64,000 nucleotides of DNA from Nitrospira sp. (GCA_020846195.1 JADLEJ010000023.1:1-64000); one strand, 5' to 3'; shown: positions 44,555-53,699, numbered from the stretch's first letter. Program-made: numbers and translations. Notes: a model not told the origin generated them from the letters alone.

Positions 44555-45688
44555 ATGAAACATCCTCTGACCTCTGCGGAGTCTCGCCATACGGAATGCC
44601 GAGACCAATGGACATGGGCGGCGGGGCCTTCTGCTGGGAAGCCAGGAGCCTGGTTCGGACAATGCGGACTCGTCTTCAGCCTGCTTCTCCTCGCGGGCTG
44701 CGGTGAGGGAGGTTCAGCCTCGTCGTCTGCATCGACGCCTGCAGCCGCTTCTGGCCCGACGGCCAATCTGTTGTTTAAATCGAACTTTGGCCCCGGAACA
44801 TCATTGCACGCACCCGAGACGTTCTATAGCGTCGCCACGGGGGATAGTCATGGTGGAGCCTGGCAAAGATTGACAGGAACAGATAGCGAGACCGGCTATG
44901 CTTGGCCAGTGGCGGCCTTGGGCGCGGACTTCTCCGGGGCGCAACTGATCACCGTCGATACGATCGATGCGGGGACGGTGGGAAACTATATTGTGAATGA
45001 GATCCGAACGGTGCCCGGCCCAACCGGCAACCCGGTCCGTGAATTGTTTCAGACCGTGAAAAATAAAGGCCCCTTGGGTCACGGGTACTCGCAAGCGCCG
45101 CTCCTGATTAAGCGACCGTGGACGATCGGCGAGGTGACGGACCTGTACATCACCTATTGGTTTAAGCATCAACCGGATTTGCAGACGAAACTGGATACGA
45201 CGGTCCAACTGGATCGCTCCCGTGGAAATTGGCGAGTCCAGTTCGAGTTTAAGACGGGCGGTTACAACAATACCTATGGTGGTGATTACCGGATTTTCAC
45301 CAATGTGATGAAGGATAACACGGACGGCACGCTCTATTGGCTGACTAATGGCGATAATCAGGCGAATGGACTCCACGGCCCGTTGGAGAAGGAGATCTAT
45401 TGGGCCGAGGAGAACCGAACAGTGCCCGTACCGATAGACCGGTGGTTTAAGTTTGAAGTCTATTGGCATCGGTCCAACGGGGCGGACGGTCGCTACTGGG
45501 CAGCGGTCAATGGCCGGGTGATTGCCGATCACCGAGGCCCCAATCTTGGCGAGTTAGGACTGCCCATCACGCGGATCTTTGTCAATAACACCTACAGCGG
45601 CGGCTATCCAGAAGTACAAAGCCAGCTAACCGGCCTCGAAATCTGGGATGGCTTCCCCTGTGGGGCAGGCCTGTCGTGTTATGAATAG
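44555..45688 (+). CDS. Lipoprotein with polysaccharide-lyase-like fold
   Basis: A 377-residue lipoprotein. Signal peptide ends in LLLLAGC, followed by a Ser/Ala/Pro linker. The remainder (~75-377) is strand-rich with many aromatic residues (DLYITYWFKHQPD, WRVQFEFKTGGYN, PIDRWFKFEVYWHRS, LTGLEIWDGF), a pattern typical of concanavalin-type jelly rolls found in polysaccharide lyases. Catalytic residues were not identified. It lies inside the segment bracketed by the duplicated MBL gene end and is probably imported. Confidence 0.7.
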   Translation: MKHPLTSAESRHTECRDQWTWAAGPSAGKPGAWFGQCGLVFSLLLLAGCGEGGSASSSASTPAAASGPTANLLFKSNFGPGTSLHAPETFYSVATGDSHGGAWQRLTGTDSETGYAWPVAALGADFSGAQLITVDTIDAGTVGNYIVNEIRTVPGPTGNPVRELFQTVKNKGPLGHGYSQAPLLIKRPWTIGEVTDLYITYWFKHQPDLQTKLDTTVQLDRSRGNWRVQFEFKTGGYNNTYGGDYRIFTNVMKDNTDGTLYWLTNGDNQANGLHGPLEKEIYWAEENRTVPVPIDRWFKFEVYWHRSNGADGRYWAAVNGRVIADHRGPNLGELGLPITRIFVNNTYSGGYPEVQSQLTGLEIWDGFPCGAGLSCYE

Positions 45689-46006
45689 CCGGATACTCGC
45701 GGGTGAATTTCACCCGTGTGCTCGGCAATTCGCGTACGCCCCATCGACAGATTCACCGCCAGGCTCTCAATGGCATTGTACCTATCACGGGGACTAAGGA
45801 CGTTGAATGCCTCTTCGTGAGAAGTGGCTGCAACGATCATCATCGGGGTCTGGCATGCGTATTGAGTTATGTCGCTATCCGCCTGCGGATCGAGCCGACG
45901 TGACAGCGCAGGCAGCAGAGAATTTTCGCGGGGTAGTGATAAAGGGGAAGGACCTGCTGACGATTCGACTGTGAGGAGAGTCGGCTGCGCAAAAAAACCA
46001 GCCCGA
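45689..46006. other. Intergenic, mostly the right edge of the insertion
   Basis: 318 bp containing no gene except the 32-codon MBL gene-end copy at 45875-45976. Confidence 0.6.
45875..45976 (+). pseudogene. Second copy of the MBL gene 3' end (fragment)
   Basis: Encodes the same last 32 codons and stop as 43823-43922 in frame (from YxPADRADVTAQ to LLTIRL). Differences are one Leu-to-Pro and four silent changes, so this copy came from a functional relative of the gene rather than slow decay. No start codon or upstream part is present. Confidence 0.85.
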
Positions 46007-46867
46007 CTACAAGCCTTCTTCTCGAGGCTCCCCGCCGAGAATTTCGATCAGCGCGGTGAACCGCGCGGTCTTCACCGGCTCATCCATCTTCGAATAGATC
46101 GCCAGAAGGTTCTTGACCATGCGGGAGAGAATGGCGCGGACCGGGCTGTGTTGCAGATATTTGTCGTCGAACCCATAGCCCGCTTCGGTGAGAAACCGCG
46201 CGCAGTTCTTTTCGGTCAATAAGGCCCCGCCGTTGAAACAATCGATGAAGATCTTGTAGCGGTCCGCCTCGTACTTCACCAAAAAGTGGCCCGGCATCCC
46301 GATGCCATGCAGCGGCAGGCCCAACCGCTGCCCGATGAGGAGGTACACCACCGACAAGCTGATGGGAATGCCCACTCGCCGGTCGATCACGCGGTTCAAA
46401 TAACTGTTCTCGACCTCGTAATAGTTTTTGGTATTTCCCTTGAAGCCCTGCTCGGTGAAGATATAGCGATTCAGCGCGTTGACCGTTTCTTCCCCTGACG
46501 CGCGCGGACCGATGCGTTCCCGCACCTCCTGGGCCATCGTATCGAGGAGCCGGCCGTATTCCTCAGCATCGAGCAGTGGATAGGTGTAGCGGGCAATGAG
46601 GAACGCGCCTTCCTCCAAACTCATGGTCTCGTCGGGACCGGCCGCCATGGCCCTCATTTCGTCTTCGAGCTTGCCCCAGCGAATCTCTTCCAAAATCGTC
46701 GCGATGCGGTCGGCCATCTCCGGCTGCTCGATCTCGGCTTCCTGAAGCAGCGGCACGGCCATGGGGCCGATGTCGATCAGCTTGCCGCTGATCGTCTCGA
46801 CAATGCGCGCATCGTCGTCGGACAACAGCCGGATGAGCGCGCGAATCTGACTTTCTGGAACCACCAT
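46007..46867 (-). CDS. SirB1-family (transglutaminase-like) protein
   Basis: A 286-residue protein of the SirB1 / transglutaminase-core-2 family. Seen: NYYEVENSYLNRVIDRRVGIPISLSVVYLLIGQRLGLPLHGIGMPGHFLVKY, matching the family core where a Cys-His-Asp-type fold lies without an obvious catalytic Cys. The N-terminal ~90 residues are helical, HEAT-like. Function in other bacteria is not settled. Stands alone. Confidence 0.85.
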   Translation of the reverse strand: MVVPESQIRALIRLLSDDDARIVETISGKLIDIGPMAVPLLQEAEIEQPEMADRIATILEEIRWGKLEDEMRAMAAGPDETMSLEEGAFLIARYTYPLLDAEEYGRLLDTMAQEVRERIGPRASGEETVNALNRYIFTEQGFKGNTKNYYEVENSYLNRVIDRRVGIPISLSVVYLLIGQRLGLPLHGIGMPGHFLVKYEADRYKIFIDCFNGGALLTEKNCARFLTEAGYGFDDKYLQHSPVRAILSRMVKNLLAIYSKMDEPVKTARFTALIEILGGEPREEGL

Positions 46868-46900
46868 TGTTCTCGTCGATCCTTTTCTATCGACTCAGCG

Positions 46901-47014
46901 GCAGGATGCTCAAAAAGACTGTCCCGCAAGGCCGCAACAAACGAAGAGGCAAATCGTACTCACTTTGCACGTTGAGCCTCTGAACGCCGCTGGTCGGCAC
47001 GTTCACCACCCTGC
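46901..47014. repeat. Dispersed intergenic repeat, full-length copy
   Basis: Starts GCAGGATGCTCAAAAAG and ends CACCACCCTGC; inverted ends and interior resemble the copy at 62593-62718. Confidence 0.65.
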
Positions 47015-47017
47015 CTG

Positions 47018-47797
47018 CTAGCCCATCGCCCGGCGGAACGCCTTCGCGCCGCCATACAAACACAACGCATCGAAAATGAGCATTACGACCACGGCCATCC
47101 CCACATGCGGCAAAGCATCGCTCCACCCAGTGAGAATCAGCGGCCGCACAGCGTCGATTGCCCAGGTCATGGGATTGAACTGCGCCAGAACACTCATCCA
47201 GCCTGGCATAGCGGTCAGCGGCACCAGCGCCGAACTGAGGAAGATCATCGGCAGCGACAAAAATCCAAGGACCGAGAAAAAGTCGCCGTGGCTCTTCACG
47301 GAAAAGGCCATCGCCATCGAAATGGCCGTGAGCCCCACACCGAACAGCATCCCGATCAAAAGAATCATGGCCACGCCGGCCAACCCGGTCGCGGGGTGAA
47401 CGCCGAAGAGAAACGCGATGCCGAGAATCACCAGGACTTGCAGCGACGTGATCGTCATCACAAAAATGAACCGGCTGAGAATGACCGAACTCCGGTGGAT
47501 CGGCGCGGACATCAATCGTTCGAGAAATCCGTTTTCCTTGTCGAACAACAGATCCACACCGCCGGCCAGACCGTTGTTCAACACCGTCATCACCACCACG
47601 CCGGCTGCCAGGAAGCTGATGTAATTGGGCGCCTGGGTCACTTGCACGTCCGCCGCGCGCTGAAACAGGTTACCAAAAAAGATGAGCCAGAACAGCATCG
47701 GCTGCACCAGCGTGAAGAGCATGCTGAATTTTTCCCGGCTCAAGCGGCGCACCCACCGCAACGTCAGAGCCCCGATTTCCTGCCAATAATGCGCCAT
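47018..47797 (-). CDS. ABC-2-type transporter permease
   Basis: A 259-residue membrane subunit with six hydrophobic helices. Typical ABC-2 elements: FTLVQPMLFWLIFFGNLF, DKENGFLERLMSAPIHRSSVILSRF, and SSALVPLTAMPGWMSVLAQFNPMTWAIDAVRPLI. It is 7 nt downstream of its ATPase gene. Together they form a DrrAB-like exporter; substrate unknown. Confidence 0.9.
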   Translation of the reverse strand: MAHYWQEIGALTLRWVRRLSREKFSMLFTLVQPMLFWLIFFGNLFQRAADVQVTQAPNYISFLAAGVVVMTVLNNGLAGGVDLLFDKENGFLERLMSAPIHRSSVILSRFIFVMTITSLQVLVILGIAFLFGVHPATGLAGVAMILLIGMLFGVGLTAISMAMAFSVKSHGDFFSVLGFLSLPMIFLSSALVPLTAMPGWMSVLAQFNPMTWAIDAVRPLILTGWSDALPHVGMAVVVMLIFDALCLYGGAKAFRRAMG

Positions 47798-47804
47798 GGA
47801 TCTC

Positions 47805-48776
47805 CTAATTATGTTCTTCCGCCGGAGCCGCGTCTTTTAACGAACGGCCTGTGTGGGCGATAAAAACATCGTCCAAGCGGGGGCGGTGATAGTCAATAAA
47901 ATCAAGCCGGCATTCAAGCTTGTTGGCCGCTTCCAAAATTACCGGAAGAGCCTTCTCCGCAGACTCGACGCGGATGTCGAGCCCGGTTTCTGTCGTATTC
48001 ACGGCACGAATAGCCGGCTGCCCCTTGAGCGCGGAGGCCAGCGATCCGAGCCGAGCGGTTTCCTTGATGGTGAGCGACACGATGTCGCCGCCGAGCGCCA
48101 CTTTCAATTCAGCCGGCGAGCCGATCGTTTTGACTTTGCCACTATCGATAATCGCCAGGCGGTCGCACAACTGATCCGCTTCGTCGAGATAGTTCGTCGT
48201 CATGACGACGGTCATGCCGCGCGCCTTGAGCATCCGGATATAGTCCCAGATGCGCAACCGGCTCTGCACGTCCAGCCCCAACGTCGGTTCGTCCAGAAAG
48301 AGGATTTTCGGATTCGGCAGCAGGCCGCAGGCGATGTCGAGCTTCCGCTTCATACCGCCCGAATAGGTCTTCGCCGGCCGATCCGCGTGCGCTTCGAGTT
48401 CGACCAGCTTGAGCAATTCGGCAATCCGCTTCCCGGCTTCTTCTTTCGTCAGGTGATAGAGCGCCCCGAGCAATTCCAAATGCTCGCGCCCGGTGAGGAA
48501 TCGGTCGATGGCCCGCTCTTGCGGCACATACCCGAACAGCGTCCTGACCAGATCCGCCTCGCGCACCGTATCGTGCCCAAGCACCGACGCGCTGCCGGAA
48601 GTGGGATGCAGCAGCGTAATGAGCGTCCGCAGCGTCGTGCTTTTGCCGGCGCCGTTCGGTCCCAGCAACCCGAAGATTTCTCCCGCATAGACTTGAAACG
48701 ACAGATCGTCGACGGCCTTGTGGCCGTCGTAGCTCTTGCAGAGCCGGTTGACGTCGATAGCGATTGTCCGGTCCAT
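47805..48776 (-). CDS. ABC transporter ATPase subunit (DrrA-like)
   Basis: A 323-residue ATPase: Walker A GPNGAGKST, signature YSGGMKRKLDIA, Walker B ILFLDEPTLGLD, and a C-terminal domain of ~90 residues as in DrrA-type drug or polysaccharide exporters. The ATG at 48776 overlaps the preceding stop by one nt (TAATG); a TTG three codons upstream is less likely. Confidence 0.92.
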   Translation of the reverse strand: MDRTIAIDVNRLCKSYDGHKAVDDLSFQVYAGEIFGLLGPNGAGKSTTLRTLITLLHPTSGSASVLGHDTVREADLVRTLFGYVPQERAIDRFLTGREHLELLGALYHLTKEEAGKRIAELLKLVELEAHADRPAKTYSGGMKRKLDIACGLLPNPKILFLDEPTLGLDVQSRLRIWDYIRMLKARGMTVVMTTNYLDEADQLCDRLAIIDSGKVKTIGSPAELKVALGGDIVSLTIKETARLGSLASALKGQPAIRAVNTTETGLDIRVESAEKALPVILEAANKLECRLDFIDYHRPRLDDVFIAHTGRSLKDAAPAEEHN

Positions 48777-49465
48777 TACCCCCAACCCTTCGCGCCTTGT
48801 TGATCATGCACCATGAACTGGATCAGGTCGCTTAGACGACGCGCTCGCTGGTGGAGACCTTCGGCTTCTATAAGAAATTGTTTTTCCAATGGTGTGCAAT
48901 CTAAGTACGTCGAAAGCGTATTGACGAGCACTTCGTCCTTCACATCGTCGCGGAGCAATCCTTCCCACGTCGCCACATCGTCCCGCACGCGCAGGTATTT
49001 TTCCAAGACCGTCATCAAGGCCCGGCGCACTTCTGGAGCGAGCGAGGGCTCGACCGCCGCCTTCTTCAGCGCTACGCGGGCTTCCCGATAGGGCTTCTCG
49101 AAAAACTCTTCCTGAATTTCGTACCGCTCCAACCCCTGGAGCAAGATATTCGACCGTCCATCCGGCAACGGCTCCACACTCAGGAGACGCCCCACACAGC
49201 CGATCGGATAGATCGCCGGATGGCCATAGTAATCCGGCTCCCACCCTTCCTTCAGCAGCGCCATGGCCACACACTGGCCCCCCGCCGCGGCGTCCGCCAC
49301 CATCTGGCGATAGCGCGGCTCGAAAATATGAAGCGGCAGATACGTCTTCGGGAAAAAGACCACGTTCGGCAACGCAAACACCGGAACTCGTTCCGGGATG
49401 ATAAACGGGATCGCGTTGTCGTAGGGATCGTTCGTGGGTTGGTCGCGCTCACGATCAATCTGCAT
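48776..49465 (-). CDS. LON peptidase N-terminal domain protein
   Basis: A 229-residue stand-alone Lon substrate-binding (N) domain: PVFALPNVVFFPKTYLPLHIFEPRYRQMV, PIGCVGRLLSVEPLPDGRSNILLQGLERY. No AAA+ or protease domain follows. Such proteins are common, function unclear. A TTGACA promoter lies just upstream with a -10 five nt before the ATG. Directly coupled to the ABC exporter genes. Confidence 0.9.
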   Translation of the reverse strand: MQIDRERDQPTNDPYDNAIPFIIPERVPVFALPNVVFFPKTYLPLHIFEPRYRQMVADAAAGGQCVAMALLKEGWEPDYYGHPAIYPIGCVGRLLSVEPLPDGRSNILLQGLERYEIQEEFFEKPYREARVALKKAAVEPSLAPEVRRALMTVLEKYLRVRDDVATWEGLLRDDVKDEVLVNTLSTYLDCTPLEKQFLIEAEGLHQRARRLSDLIQFMVHDQQGAKGWG

Positions 49466-49470
49466 CGCTC

Positions 49471-49500
49471 ACGATAGCCGAGAGTTGTGAAAATTGTCAA
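49471..49500 (-). promoter_or_regulatory. Promoter of the LON-domain/ABC exporter operon
   Basis: Minus strand TTGACA (49500-49495), 18-nt spacer, TATCGT (49476-49471), five nt to the ATG at 49465. No Shine-Dalgarno. Confidence 0.55.
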
Positions 49501-49627
49501 CGCCGAAACCGGCGCCTCTCCGCGCGCGAGACAGCGCAAAATACCTCGCCAGCACAGGCGATTTGTGCACGGCATTTCCCGCATGCTATAAGCCGCAGGC
49601 GGAAACACATCCCCTTGATGGTGCGCC

Positions 49628-50779
49628 ATGACATCCCGTTCTGTTCGCCTTACGAGACAACTGCGACTGCTTGCCACCGCCGGATTCTGGTTGCTACTGG
49701 CACTCGCGCATGGAGCGGCAGCGGCCGATTCATCCAGCACTTCCTTTCGTCCGACGCAGGAGGGCTATCGATACGAATTCCCGCGAGACCACGGTTCGCA
49801 CGATACCTTCCGCACCGAATGGTGGTACTACACTGGGCATGTGGAAACCGCCGAAGGACGGCGATTCGGATTTGAGCTCACGTTTTTCCGGCGCGGAATC
49901 GAACCAGACCAGGTCGAAACACGCCCTTCCCGCTGGTCGGTGGACCAACTCTATCTGGCCCATCTCGCCATCACCGACGTGACCGGCCAACGCTTTCATT
50001 TTCACGACCGTATCAGCCGCGCCGGGCTGGGCAAGGCCGGGGCCGATGCCACTCACCTGCATGTCTGGCTCGATCACTGGTTCGCAGAATCATCCGGACA
50101 GACCGGCCAACATCGGCTCGAAGCCAAGGCCGATGGAGTCGCACTCGCGTTGACGCTCGATCCCACCAAACCGTTGGTCATCCATGGCGAGCGCGGCATT
50201 AGCAAAAAAGGCGCGGCGGCAGGACAAGCCTCGCACTACTATTCGTTCACCCATCTCAAGACCGCCGGCACCATGACGATCGGCACCGAGACCTTCCACG
50301 TTACCGGCACCAGCTGGATGGACCATGAGTTCGGCTCGGCGGATCTAAGCCCGGAACTCGTCGGATGGGATTGGTTCAGCATTCACCTGGCCGACAATCG
50401 GGAACTGATGATCTACCGCTTGCGCCGTTCAGACGGCTCATCAGACCAGGCCTCCAGCGGCACGCTCGTGTTTCCTGACGGCCGCACACAACATCTATCG
50501 GCCACCGACGTTGAATTGACACCGCTCACGACTTGGACCAGCCCCGCCAGCAACGCCACCTACCCACAGCAATGGCGCGTGACTATTCCCTCACTGAATC
50601 TTTCCCTCCAACTCACTCCGCTCCTCGCTGATCAGGAACTTCGCACAGGTCGCAGCACACAGGTGACCTATTGGGAAGGCGCGGTCGATGTGACGGGAAC
50701 GGAGAAGAACGAACCAATCCGCGGACAGGGCTACATCGAACTGACAGGCTACGCAGAACGAATCAAGCAGACGCTGTAG
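49628..50779 (+). CDS. CrtC/AttH-like (lipocalin-fold) exported protein
   Basis: A 383-residue protein with an N-terminal signal (hydrophobic stretch to about residue 33, AHGAAAAD). The body matches the AttH/CrtC family (hydroxyneurosporene synthase-like): FPRDHGSHDTFRTEWWYYTGHV, HYYSFTHLKTAGTMTIG, and GTSWMDHEFGS. The family includes carotenoid hydratases and proteins of unknown role; here no carotenoid gene is adjacent, so no specific reaction is claimed. Confidence 0.82.
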   Translation: MTSRSVRLTRQLRLLATAGFWLLLALAHGAAAADSSSTSFRPTQEGYRYEFPRDHGSHDTFRTEWWYYTGHVETAEGRRFGFELTFFRRGIEPDQVETRPSRWSVDQLYLAHLAITDVTGQRFHFHDRISRAGLGKAGADATHLHVWLDHWFAESSGQTGQHRLEAKADGVALALTLDPTKPLVIHGERGISKKGAAAGQASHYYSFTHLKTAGTMTIGTETFHVTGTSWMDHEFGSADLSPELVGWDWFSIHLADNRELMIYRLRRSDGSSDQASSGTLVFPDGRTQHLSATDVELTPLTTWTSPASNATYPQQWRVTIPSLNLSLQLTPLLADQELRTGRSTQVTYWEGAVDVTGTEKNEPIRGQGYIELTGYAERIKQTL

Positions 50780-50856
50780 GGAAGTGGCGCAAGACGGAGT
50801 GAAGAGTAGGCATTCGTTACGCTAGCTTCCCCCTCCCCCTGAAAAATTTGACTCTC

Positions 50857-51114
50857 TCATTCGTTGAGAGTCTCTCCTGGTGCTAAGGCGCGTCCGGAAA
50901 GACTCATATTGTGCTCCTCATTCTCACCACGAATAAAAACTTCGATATCTCCCACACCCCCAGTCCCCTTGTAATCGCTTGAAACATGAAAGTGCTGTTC
51001 AGGATTTTCCCGGATCATCTTCAGAAGCTCGATGAACCGATTAATTTCATCGGGATCGATCCCAACACTGATTCCGGACCAGCCGTTCTTCCAATCCTCA
51101 ATCTTTACATGCAT
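50857..51114 (-). CDS. Small hypothetical protein (cassette gene 6)
   Basis: An 85-residue protein, MHVKIEDWKNGWSGISVGID... The start at 51114 has GGAGAG seven nt upstream; longer frames extend through the attC-like site and are not favoured. Beta-rich start then acidic end; no recognised family. Last gene of the array in the reading direction. Confidence 0.65.
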   Translation of the reverse strand: MHVKIEDWKNGWSGISVGIDPDEINRFIELLKMIRENPEQHFHVSSDYKGTGGVGDIEVFIRGENEEHNMSLSGRALAPGETLNE

Positions 51115-51215
51115 CGAACTCTCCGTTGTCGTTAATCGAGACGAGCTGCCAATAATTGAGGAGTCAGACCCCTTAAATCCCCCCTGAGCATTGGCGGTCG
51201 TTGGTGTTCGAGTGA

Positions 51216-51296
51216 ATCTAACGTTTGCTATAACCGGCATGGAAAAGCAGGCGAAGCGCCGATTGTGAGCGTCCGATTTCAAACGCGCCGTTAGGG
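51216..51296 (-). repeat. attC-like site 1
   Basis: Core-type ends: GTTAGAT (minus, 51222-51216, fits GTTRRRY) and CCCTAAC (51296-51290). The interior has an L-box-like GTTTGC shared with site 3. The stop codon of the gene at 51291-51674 is inside the outer core, the arrangement seen in integron cassettes. Confidence 0.55.
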
Positions 51297-51674
51297 CTCA
51301 TAAGCGAAGAACTTGTGATCAGATTTGATTGCGGCATCAGAAATAACCTCTGTCACTCCGTAACCTGCTTCGACGTACCCTGCACCACCAGCAAGTAAAT
51401 GACCATCTGCAAAGGCAACCTGAATTCGATAGCTCGACTCGCCCGGAGCATAAAAACGAACCTTGCGCGAATCACCTGACTCAATGTTTGTAGCTGACAA
51501 GGAGCCGTGCTCGTGCTCAAGGTGCACCGATGCAATTCTCTGGGTTGAGGCATTTTGGAGCCGCACCGTAACGATCGGCGAGCCAAGATGAAAGATGGCC
51601 GCGGTAATTGCACCGGCACCAAAGCTGATAAGAGTCAGTGCAGCAAAGGCAACAATCTTTAGCGATTTTCGCAT
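51291..51674 (-). CDS. Exported or anchored hypothetical protein (cassette gene 5)
   Basis: A 127-residue protein with a Lys-rich N-terminus and a hydrophobic helix (VAFAALTLISFGAGAITAAIF), then a beta-rich globular part. Begins 5 nt after attC-like site 2. Unrecognised. Confidence 0.65.
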   Translation of the reverse strand: MRKSLKIVAFAALTLISFGAGAITAAIFHLGSPIVTVRLQNASTQRIASVHLEHEHGSLSATNIESGDSRKVRFYAPGESSYRIQVAFADGHLLAGGAGYVEAGYGVTEVISDAAIKSDHKFFAYEP

Positions 51675-51679
51675 CTGAG

Positions 51680-51734
51680 CCCTAATAGGACAAAAACAAA
51701 GGGGTCAGCCCCCTTTGTTTGTTCCATGTTAGAC
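51680..51734 (-). repeat. attC-like site 2
   Basis: 55 bp: GTCTAAC (51734-51728) matches RYYYAAC; the partner core is ATTAGGG (51686-51680), one base off GTTRRRY. The centre is a palindrome with arms of about 14 bp (CAAAGGGG-type / CCCCTTTG-type). Confidence 0.6.
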
Positions 51735-51738
51735 ATCT

Positions 51739-52125
51739 CTATTCATTTGAGCATTGAATGGTTTGATTACTCCAACTACCACCTTGATCAAAACAACGAT
51801 CAGCCAAGGCGAAGCGCCCGATATAGGGCACTGCAATTAGAATCAAGCCAATCACGAGCAACGCAAGCGCGCCTCGCCCAACCTTAGGGCAAGTGAGAAT
51901 GAACTGAAACGAGCCTATGCCAATAAACAACGCGGCTGCCGAAAAGCAAAGGTGCTCCAGGGCACGCCGAGACCAACCTATTGGGTATGGATTTGGTGGG
52001 CCACCAGAAATCCATACACCATAAACCATGCTATTAAGATACAACAGTGCTGTGCATACGAACACAAACAGCACACACCATCGAGCTCCTTGGCGAAAAG
52101 CAGAAGTATTGGGTACACGCGCCAT
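51739..52125 (-). CDS. Small membrane protein (cassette gene 4)
   Basis: A 128-residue protein with three to four hydrophobic helices (CVLFVFVCTALLYL, HLCFSAAALFIGIGSFQFIL, GALALLVIGLILIAVPY) and two Cys near the C-terminus. Begins two nt after attC-like site 3. Family not recognised. Confidence 0.7.
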   Translation of the reverse strand: MARVPNTSAFRQGARWCVLFVFVCTALLYLNSMVYGVWISGGPPNPYPIGWSRRALEHLCFSAAALFIGIGSFQFILTCPKVGRGALALLVIGLILIAVPYIGRFALADRCFDQGGSWSNQTIQCSNE

Positions 52126-52127
52126 AT

Positions 52128-52215
52128 GTCTAACTAATAAGTTTGCTGCCTATGTATCACTGAGAAATTAAAGGGTCTGCCCCTTAATTTCCCCCCTACG
52201 GCGAAACTGTTAGCA
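52128..52215 (-). repeat. attC-like site 3
   Basis: 88 bp: GTTAGAC (52134-52128, fits GTTRRRY) and TGCTAAC (52215-52209). The interior contains GTTTGC and a palindrome with AAATTAAGGGG / CCCTTTAATTT-type arms. It ends one nt before the preceding gene stop. Confidence 0.6.
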
Positions 52216-52557
52216 CTATCCCTGATACAGAGCACGCTCCTCTGTCCACGATTCTTCTGACAGGTTGCAACGAACAAAGTAATCAAGAAGTTCATCTGGA
52301 ACGTCGGCGATGGATACCACGGTGATGCCGCGACCGAATGCATCGCGAGACATCTTATGGATTGCCTGGCTCATCGCCCAATGGCCAAGTACGCCCCAAT
52401 GGTCGGTTTCGACATCAAGTCCATCCTCGATTCGGCGATACACCATATTTAGTGAGGGGAACATAAAACCATCATTAGCCGTTGCATACCCATCACCAAT
52501 ACGAATCGTGCTTGGCCATAAAGGCAATAGATGATTCTTTAGTTCGGTCAAAGTCAT
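52216..52557 (-). CDS. Small hypothetical protein (cassette gene 3)
   Basis: A 113-residue soluble protein, MTLTELKNHLLPLWPSTIRIGDGYATA...; no recognised family. It ends one nt before attC-like site 3. Lower GC than core genes. Confidence 0.65.
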   Translation of the reverse strand: MTLTELKNHLLPLWPSTIRIGDGYATANDGFMFPSLNMVYRRIEDGLDVETDHWGVLGHWAMSQAIHKMSRDAFGRGITVVSIADVPDELLDYFVRCNLSEESWTEERALYQG

Positions 52558-52665
52558 AAAGAAAGTGAGGAGTCTGCCCCCTTAAATTTACGACAAAAGG
52601 TGTCAGGAACCATATTCCGGTCAGTTGCATCCCCTCCGCGCTCTCATCTTGTTCAGAGAATGGTT

Positions 52666-53193
52666 TTAGCCACCTTTGTCCTCACCCGTCCTATCGGTCG
52701 GGGTCAACGGAAGGTCTTGCAGCCGAAACTCACAGAGGCCGTCAGTTTCAACCCGTTCTTGGACTTCCCGAACAGCTACGTGCCAGAACAGCCAACCGTT
52801 CGATGCTCCAGAAACTGCCCCGAATACTGCTAGCCAAATGAGCCAATCAATACCGCCACAACAGCTTGTCAGAACTATCCCCAAAACGGCGCCGATGCTG
52901 AATCCAAGTCCGGCAGAGCCGACCACCCAATAGCCTGACCAAGCTCTGTGCAATCGCCTCAAGAGTATGAAAGCCGGGATTCCGAAGAGAGCCGTAATGC
53001 CATACGACACTGGGAGCGCGTAAATAAGCCAAAACCACGAGCCCAAAATTGAGGCAAAGACCATTTCCGGTTGACCCGCAAAGACGCCCAGAACCGTACC
53101 GACAACCACAGAAAGTAAAACCAGCAATCCTGGCGCGGCCAATGGCGAAACCAGAAACGCGCTTCGAACTCGTGTCGATTCTAGTGCGATCAT
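52666..53193 (-). CDS. Polytopic membrane protein (cassette gene 2)
   Basis: A 175-residue protein with about four hydrophobic helices and no recognised motif. The ATG at 53193 has GAGGG five nt upstream and is preferred over a TTG at 53223. No attC-like core was found between this gene and the gene at 52216. Confidence 0.65.
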   Translation of the reverse strand: MIALESTRVRSAFLVSPLAAPGLLVLLSVVVGTVLGVFAGQPEMVFASILGSWFWLIYALPVSYGITALFGIPAFILLRRLHRAWSGYWVVGSAGLGFSIGAVLGIVLTSCCGGIDWLIWLAVFGAVSGASNGWLFWHVAVREVQERVETDGLCEFRLQDLPLTPTDRTGEDKGG

Positions 53194-53339
53194 CGATCCC
53201 TCTGGGAAACGCCCAGCGACCAATCTCAGCTACATGGCTACATAAGTTCAGAAATATGGGTACTCTGATCTTCGGTGGACTTCTGACCAACTCATGCTTC
53301 TAGGAAACCACCGTGCGCCCATTTCCCTGCTTCAAGAGA

Positions 53340-53699
53340 TCACGCATCATGCTCTTCGCTCTTACTTCCGTCCGGTGGATACACCGTCCATGTTGAAAGG
53401 AAGTCGGGATTAACAACAACCTCCCCAGAACCTTTGAGGCGATAGTTGCCGGGAGCTGCGGGCTCAAGACGGGATAAGTCAGGGGGAACCCAGCGCTCCT
53501 TATCGCTACCGCTCAAACGAATAATGATTCCCTCCTCGCGACTGGCGCGGATAATCTCTCCATGAAACTGCTCTATCCCGGTGATTTCATCCGCATGATT
53601 CCGATGCGTGACCCCAACAAGAAGATGTTTGCCGATAATCGCCCTTGCTTCTTCGGCATCGAAATATGGCTGCCAGTGTTTTGAGGTTCGCTTGGTCAT
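53340..53699 (-). CDS. Hypothetical protein (cassette gene 1)
   Basis: A 119-residue soluble protein, beta-rich (KHLLVGVTHRNHADEITGIEQFHGEIIRASREEGIIIRLSG-type core), with no recognised family. The ATG is 10 nt after a perfect GTTAGAC core site (53716-53710), the same geometry as the other cassette-like genes. Confidence 0.65.
   Translation of the reverse strand: MTKRTSKHWQPYFDAEEARAIIGKHLLVGVTHRNHADEITGIEQFHGEIIRASREEGIIIRLSGSDKERWVPPDLSRLEPAAPGNYRLKGSGEVVVNPDFLSTWTVYPPDGSKSEEHDA

Noticed and set aside
45869..46222. Plus-strand frame across the duplicated MBL gene end
   Set aside because: It reads the duplicate in the wrong frame and then runs antisense to the SirB1-like gene.
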